Source: UBA7446 sp038143535 (GTDB taxonomy: Bacteria > Bacteroidota > Bacteroidia > Flavobacteriales > Flavobacteriaceae). Taken from it: a DNA stretch of 64,000 nucleotides. The notes under the pieces are model-generated. The model did not search any database. It was not told the origin of the DNA and worked only from the letters and a program-made list of their open reading frames with translations. The position numbers were made by a program, and so were the translations under genes. Within the stretch, counting starts at the first letter, position 1. Every line of letters begins with the position of its first letter. The stretch spans positions 62,001 to 126,000 of the forward strand of contig JAYQMD010000001.1 in NCBI GenBank assembly GCA_038143535.1, written 5' to 3'. This document shows, piece by piece, positions 60,808 to 64,000 of the stretch.

Positions 60808-61958
60808 AGACTGTTTGTAACCTGAACGTTTTCATTCTCTTTGACCAATCGTGCGCCCTCATCGATAACTCTATCCGATACGCGAAGACCTTTCAAAATT
60901 TCTACATAAGCTCCTTCGGCCAAGCCTATTTGCACAAAGCGTTTTTCGGCTTTTTCGTCGCTGTTTACAACATAAACGTATTGGGCTCCATCAAAGTTTT
61001 CTGAAACAACATCAAGCGGGACTACGATTGCCTTTGGATTTTGATAATCAACCAACTGGACCGTAGTTATTAGATTAGGTGCTAAGTTTTTTGCATTGTT
61101 TGTGGCAAGGGTAACCCTAAAGGTTCTATTCCCTGTATTGATATGCGTTCCTTTATGTGTTACCCGACTCGTAAAGGAATAATCGAAAACGGGAATTTCA
61201 ATAGTGGCAGTAGTTCGCTCGCTTATACTAGGGAAGTAGGCTTCTGGCACATCGGCTTCTACATACATATTACTTAGGTTTATTAGGCGAAGCAACGGGC
61301 TTACACCAGGAGAGACTAATTCGCCAACTTCGACAACCACATCATCTACTCTTCCAGAGAAGGGGGCGTACAAGGCACTTTTCTTCAGTTGTTGTTTGAG
61401 TTGTTGATAGGTTTTTTTCTGACTTTCGTAAGCGGCTTTAACTTGCAGATAGTCGATTTCAGCGCCAATATTTTGTTCCCAAAGTCTCTCTTGTCTTTCG
61501 TACAGGGTTTTGGCGAGGTCCAACTGAACTTTCTGTAAGGCCAAGTTTTGCGCGAGCCCTCCATCATCTAGTGTGATAAGTAAATCCCCTTTGTTTACCT
61601 TTTGCCCTTCTTTTACATGAATTTTTTTGACCGTGCCCGAGTACTCAGCGTTGAGCAGCATGTTTTGGTCTGTCTTGATAATTCCCTGTAGCATTACAGT
61701 GTGTACAAAGTTTGTTTCTTTTAGCTGTAGGACAGTTACCAGCGATTTCTTTTTGTCTTTGTCTAATCGATCAATGGCAGCCATAACTTTATTGAGCTCT
61801 TGCTTGAGTAGATTGTTTTGATTGACCAATGCGGATTGACGAGCGCGTAGTCCTTCCACATTTTTTTGTTCAATTAAGACGTTAGTATCGGGGACTTCGT
61901 TCGTATTGCAACCCATGAGGATTAAAAAAGGAGCGGTAAGAGCGATTATTTTTTTCAT
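60804..61958 (-). CDS. RND efflux periplasmic adaptor (MFP), lipoprotein
   Basis: A 384-residue membrane fusion protein that joins the RND pump to the outer-membrane channel. It has a lipoprotein signal with Cys17 (LMGCN), a coiled-coil hairpin (about 30-75 and 130-200), a lipoyl-like domain (VKKIHVKEGQKVNKGDLLITLDD) and a beta-barrel domain. It overlaps tolC upstream and the permease downstream by 4 bases each. Confidence 0.94.
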   Translation of the reverse strand: MKKIIALTAPFLILMGCNTNEVPDTNVLIEQKNVEGLRARQSALVNQNNLLKQELNKVMAAIDRLDKDKKKSLVTVLQLKETNFVHTVMLQGIIKTDQNMLLNAEYSGTVKKIHVKEGQKVNKGDLLITLDDGGLAQNLALQKVQLDLAKTLYERQERLWEQNIGAEIDYLQVKAAYESQKKTYQQLKQQLKKSALYAPFSGRVDDVVVEVGELVSPGVSPLLRLINLSNMYVEADVPEAYFPSISERTTATIEIPVFDYSFTSRVTHKGTHINTGNRTFRVTLATNNAKNLAPNLITTVQLVDYQNPKAIVVPLDVVSENFDGAQYVYVVNSDEKAEKRFVQIGLAEGAYVEILKGLRVSDRVIDEGARLVKENENVQVTNSL

Positions 61959-63283
61959 TTGTTGGGCGTTATGGGTTTAAGTAATAAGGATAATTTTGCT
62001 TTTGCCAAGATCAGCCTTTGCATGGCTGTCAGGTAATCGTTTTGTGCTTGATACAGTTGTGCTTGCGCTTGTCTGAGTGTATAGCTAGAAACCATACCCT
62101 CTTTGAATTTAACCTGGTTTTTTTGTTCGATACTTTTCGCTAGTGCTAAACTTTCTGAGGTAGTCTTCAGATTTTTTAAATGAAGCGTTACTTCATTTTT
62201 CAATGACTTTTCTTCAAGCAAAAGTTGCTGAACAATATCTTCACTTTGTTTGATTGATTTTTCTAATTCTAGTTTGGCTTGCTGCTTTTTGGTTTTTCCT
62301 TGAAAACTCGTAAACACAGGAAAGTTTATGTTTAGTCCAAGGGTAGTTCTGGGATACCACGCTTGTTCGCTACTAAAAAACGCAAACGATTCACCAAATC
62401 CATCATAGCCACTATTGGCAAAAGCAGAAATTCTAGGCAGTGCCTTAAAGCGCTCGAGCTTAAGCAGCAGTTCTTTAGACCTGATATCATTTTGGGCAAT
62501 TTGATAATCAATATTTTGTGTTACACTCAAGGTCCCATGCTCTTGTTTTTGTGCCCTTAGCGAAAGTCCTTCAAGAGTGCTGGTCAGTACTATGGGCTTA
62601 TCTAAAGAAACGCCCATAACATAACACAGCATATTTTTAGTAATTCGGACCATGTTTTGATTGTAATATACAGCACTTTTTAATGAGGCTACACTTAAGG
62701 CCAGCTGCTCAACATTTTCCTCCTCAGTAAGGCCATTTTCATAGAGTTTCGTGATATCTGCATAATTGAGTTGAGCTACGGCTAGGTTTTTTTCGAGCAC
62801 GTCAAGTTGTGCTTGCGCAAGTTGTGCGTTTACATACGACTCTAAGGCAGCTGTTACAATTTGCTGCTCACTTTTGATAAAGGCTTGTTCGGATATTTGC
62901 AAATACACTTTAGATGCTTGTAAGCCTACTAGATATGATCCATCAAAAATCATTTGCTCAAGGAGCAATCCAACAGTGGCACTTTGTGACAAGCCAAATG
63001 TCAAATTTGTGTACGTGCCTGGCGTTCCACCAAAAAACTGGGCCGGAACAACCGATACAGGTTGATTAGGGGAGTTTAAGTATCCAGCAGATGCAGAAAT
63101 CTGCGGAAGTCCATCTGCGATTGTTTCCAGTCTTTTTTGACGGGCAATTAATATATCTGAACTTGCGTTTTGCAAGCTTCGGTTATTTGTTTTTGCCAGT
63201 TCAATGGCAGCATACAGATCAAGTTCCTGTGCTGAGCTTAACATAGATATGAACAAGTAGAGGCAAAAAAGGGATTTAGGCAT
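61955..63283 (-). CDS. TolC-family outer-membrane efflux channel
   Basis: A 442-residue TolC-like protein with a signal peptide (cleaved near MLSSAQ, residue 18) and two long coiled-coil repeats (about 20-220 and 230-440) with the family rhythm of heptads. The start at 63283 overlaps the tetR stop by 8 bases; a longer frame back to 63340 would overlap tetR by 65 bases and is not favoured. It delivers efflux substrate across the outer membrane. Confidence 0.93.
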   Translation of the reverse strand: MPKSLFCLYLFISMLSSAQELDLYAAIELAKTNNRSLQNASSDILIARQKRLETIADGLPQISASAGYLNSPNQPVSVVPAQFFGGTPGTYTNLTFGLSQSATVGLLLEQMIFDGSYLVGLQASKVYLQISEQAFIKSEQQIVTAALESYVNAQLAQAQLDVLEKNLAVAQLNYADITKLYENGLTEEENVEQLALSVASLKSAVYYNQNMVRITKNMLCYVMGVSLDKPIVLTSTLEGLSLRAQKQEHGTLSVTQNIDYQIAQNDIRSKELLLKLERFKALPRISAFANSGYDGFGESFAFFSSEQAWYPRTTLGLNINFPVFTSFQGKTKKQQAKLELEKSIKQSEDIVQQLLLEEKSLKNEVTLHLKNLKTTSESLALAKSIEQKNQVKFKEGMVSSYTLRQAQAQLYQAQNDYLTAMQRLILAKAKLSLLLKPITPNK

Positions 63284-63878
63284 GTTGGTGGCTTTCAATG
63301 GTGTTAAAAATTTCATTTCCTTTGGGCGTACAAATTGCACGTAAGTGGTATTCCAAATAATCAGTCATAAGTTGGCTGTGGAGAAATGTTTCTGGAGGGA
63401 ATAAACGCTGGTCCTTGATTCCCATCATACCATTGAAGTACAAGCGTGCTATAAATGGAATGTTTAGGTTTGTTCGAAACAAGCCCAAAGCTACTCCTGA
63501 TTGAAGGCTCTTGCTTACGCAATCAATCATAAAATGCAATTGCTTCTCTTTTAATTCAGTAAAGATTTCTGGGTAAAATTTTTGTAGCTGAAATTGTGGA
63601 GATATTTTTTCATTCTTAATGTGCTGCATCATGAACACTTTTATTTCATACAATTCACAAATAGGGTTGTCAGCAGTTGCACATATAGTATTGATTTTTT
63701 GCGTTACATAGCCAAAAAAATGGAACACACAGGCTTTAACTAGCGTGTGCTTATTTGGGTAGTGGGTGTAAAGAGTTTTCTTGGATATCCCTAGATGTTT
63801 GGAAATATCATCCATGGTTACACTTTTAAAACCAAGTGAAAGAAACATTTCCGTACAAGCTGTAAGTATCTTTTTCAT
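63276..63878 (-). CDS. TetR/AcrR family regulator of the efflux operon
   Basis: A 200-residue TetR-family protein. The N-terminal helix-turn-helix is MKKILTACTEMFLSLGF then VTMDDISKHLGISKKTLYTHYPNK (about residues 1-45), with the family signature KKTLYTHYPNK. The C-terminal part is the ligand and dimer domain. The frame opens at 63920, but the -7 box (63891-63898) lies inside that extension, so ATG 63878 is used. It is first in the operon TetR-TolC-MFP-RND and presumably represses it. Confidence 0.93.
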   Translation of the reverse strand: MKKILTACTEMFLSLGFKSVTMDDISKHLGISKKTLYTHYPNKHTLVKACVFHFFGYVTQKINTICATADNPICELYEIKVFMMQHIKNEKISPQFQLQKFYPEIFTELKEKQLHFMIDCVSKSLQSGVALGLFRTNLNIPFIARLYFNGMMGIKDQRLFPPETFLHSQLMTDYLEYHLRAICTPKGNEIFNTIESHQHA

Positions 63879-63890
63879 AAAAAGCGATTG

Positions 63891-63898
63891 CAAACATA
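63891..63898 (-). promoter_or_regulatory. -7 promoter element for the efflux operon
   Basis: Reads TATGTTTG on the minus strand, perfect TAnnTTTG, 12 bases before the ATG at 63878. Confidence 0.6.
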
Positions 63899-63903
63899 CA
63901 CAG

Positions 63904-63929
63904 GAAACTTTTAATACCAAAAAAGTTTC
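63904..63929. promoter_or_regulatory. Putative TetR operator palindrome
   Basis: Perfect inverted repeat GAAACTTTT, eight bases, AAAAGTTTC. It lies just upstream of the -7 element, across the -33 region, so a bound TetR dimer would block transcription. The arm length and spacing fit TetR-family operators. Confidence 0.55.
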
Positions 63930-64000
63930 TGAGGTTTTTTTAATCTTAAAGGTATCATTACAATTCCATAACGTATTTTTACATGCATGGAATTTTTAAA
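63930..64000. other. Window end, intergenic
   Basis: AT-rich sequence with no supported gene. Two plus-strand ATG codons near 63983-63989 could open a divergent gene beyond the window, but too little is visible to call it. Confidence 0.3.

Noticed and set aside
63983..64000. Start of a divergent gene at the right edge.
   Set aside because: Only four or five codons are visible; nothing to support a call.
1..64000. Mobile elements, prophage, CRISPR arrays and tRNA genes.
   Set aside because: No transposase, integrase, phage structural gene, short regularly spaced repeats or cloverleaf-type sequence was seen in any gap.

Overview
The window looks like a chromosomal segment of a marine-type flavobacterium (Bacteroidota, Flavobacteriia). 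The reasons are: a gliding-motility lipoprotein gene (gldH) with a PBP1A gene; a complete Bacteroidetes-style moxR-DUF58-batA-E aerotolerance operon; an HU/SPOR fusion protein; a secreted protein with a type IX secretion (T9SS) sorting domain; a TonB-dependent receptor with a carboxypeptidase-like N-terminal domain; and, in front of at least 17 genes, the Bacteroidetes sigma-factor -7 element TAnnTTTG. Coding density is high and no tRNA, rRNA, insertion sequence, prophage or CRISPR array was seen.

Layout. 1-3781 (-): trhO-gldH-PBP1A, the last cut by the window edge. 3891-8539: recA, plsC, trpS, a decayed dprA remnant, an HU/SPOR protein and an acyl-CoA thioesterase. 8540-9384: an 845-base gap with a coding-like scrap and a very AT-rich stretch. 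9385-11371: yicC-gmk-nadD, convergent with an AlbA_2-type gene. 12645-21449: the moxR/bat operon, eight overlapping or tightly spaced genes. 21439-24635: cvpA, pheS, a frameshifted gpsA, a possible small RNA and a small membrane protein. 24684-31828 (-): a broken PolB-like exonuclease gene, a serine hydrolase, then hemB, hemF, hemE, hemD, hemC and hemA. Divergent from hemA are an AraC-family regulator, hemH and hemJ, so 5-aminolevulinate-to-heme synthesis is almost wholly in one place. 34446-40795: a histidine kinase, a second plsC, bacilliredoxin, methyltransferase, DnaJ/TerB protein, HupE-like protein, dCMP deaminase, MarC and DUF3109 genes. 41000-44480: class Ia ribonucleotide reductase nrdB-nrdA. 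44529-52859 (-): a PiT phosphate transporter, a TonB-dependent receptor, and a secreted T9SS protein with a 1,140-base internal tandem repeat. 53023-57364: dgt, tadA, a small membrane protein, aspS and a MORN/YwqK-like protein. 57361-63878 (-): a TetR-TolC-MFP-RND efflux operon with a clear palindrome at its promoter.

Most genes are conserved housekeeping functions. The unusual signals are the accumulation of broken genes (dprA, the PolB-like exonuclease, gpsA, perhaps an 85-residue gene and a scrap at 8.6 kb), the nearly perfect tandem duplication inside the secreted protein, the coupling of a TonB receptor to a phosphate permease, and a short terminator-ended plus-strand transcript candidate near 24.1 kb. 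The -7 boxes also show that several of the longest possible reading frames start too far upstream; corrected starts are used here.
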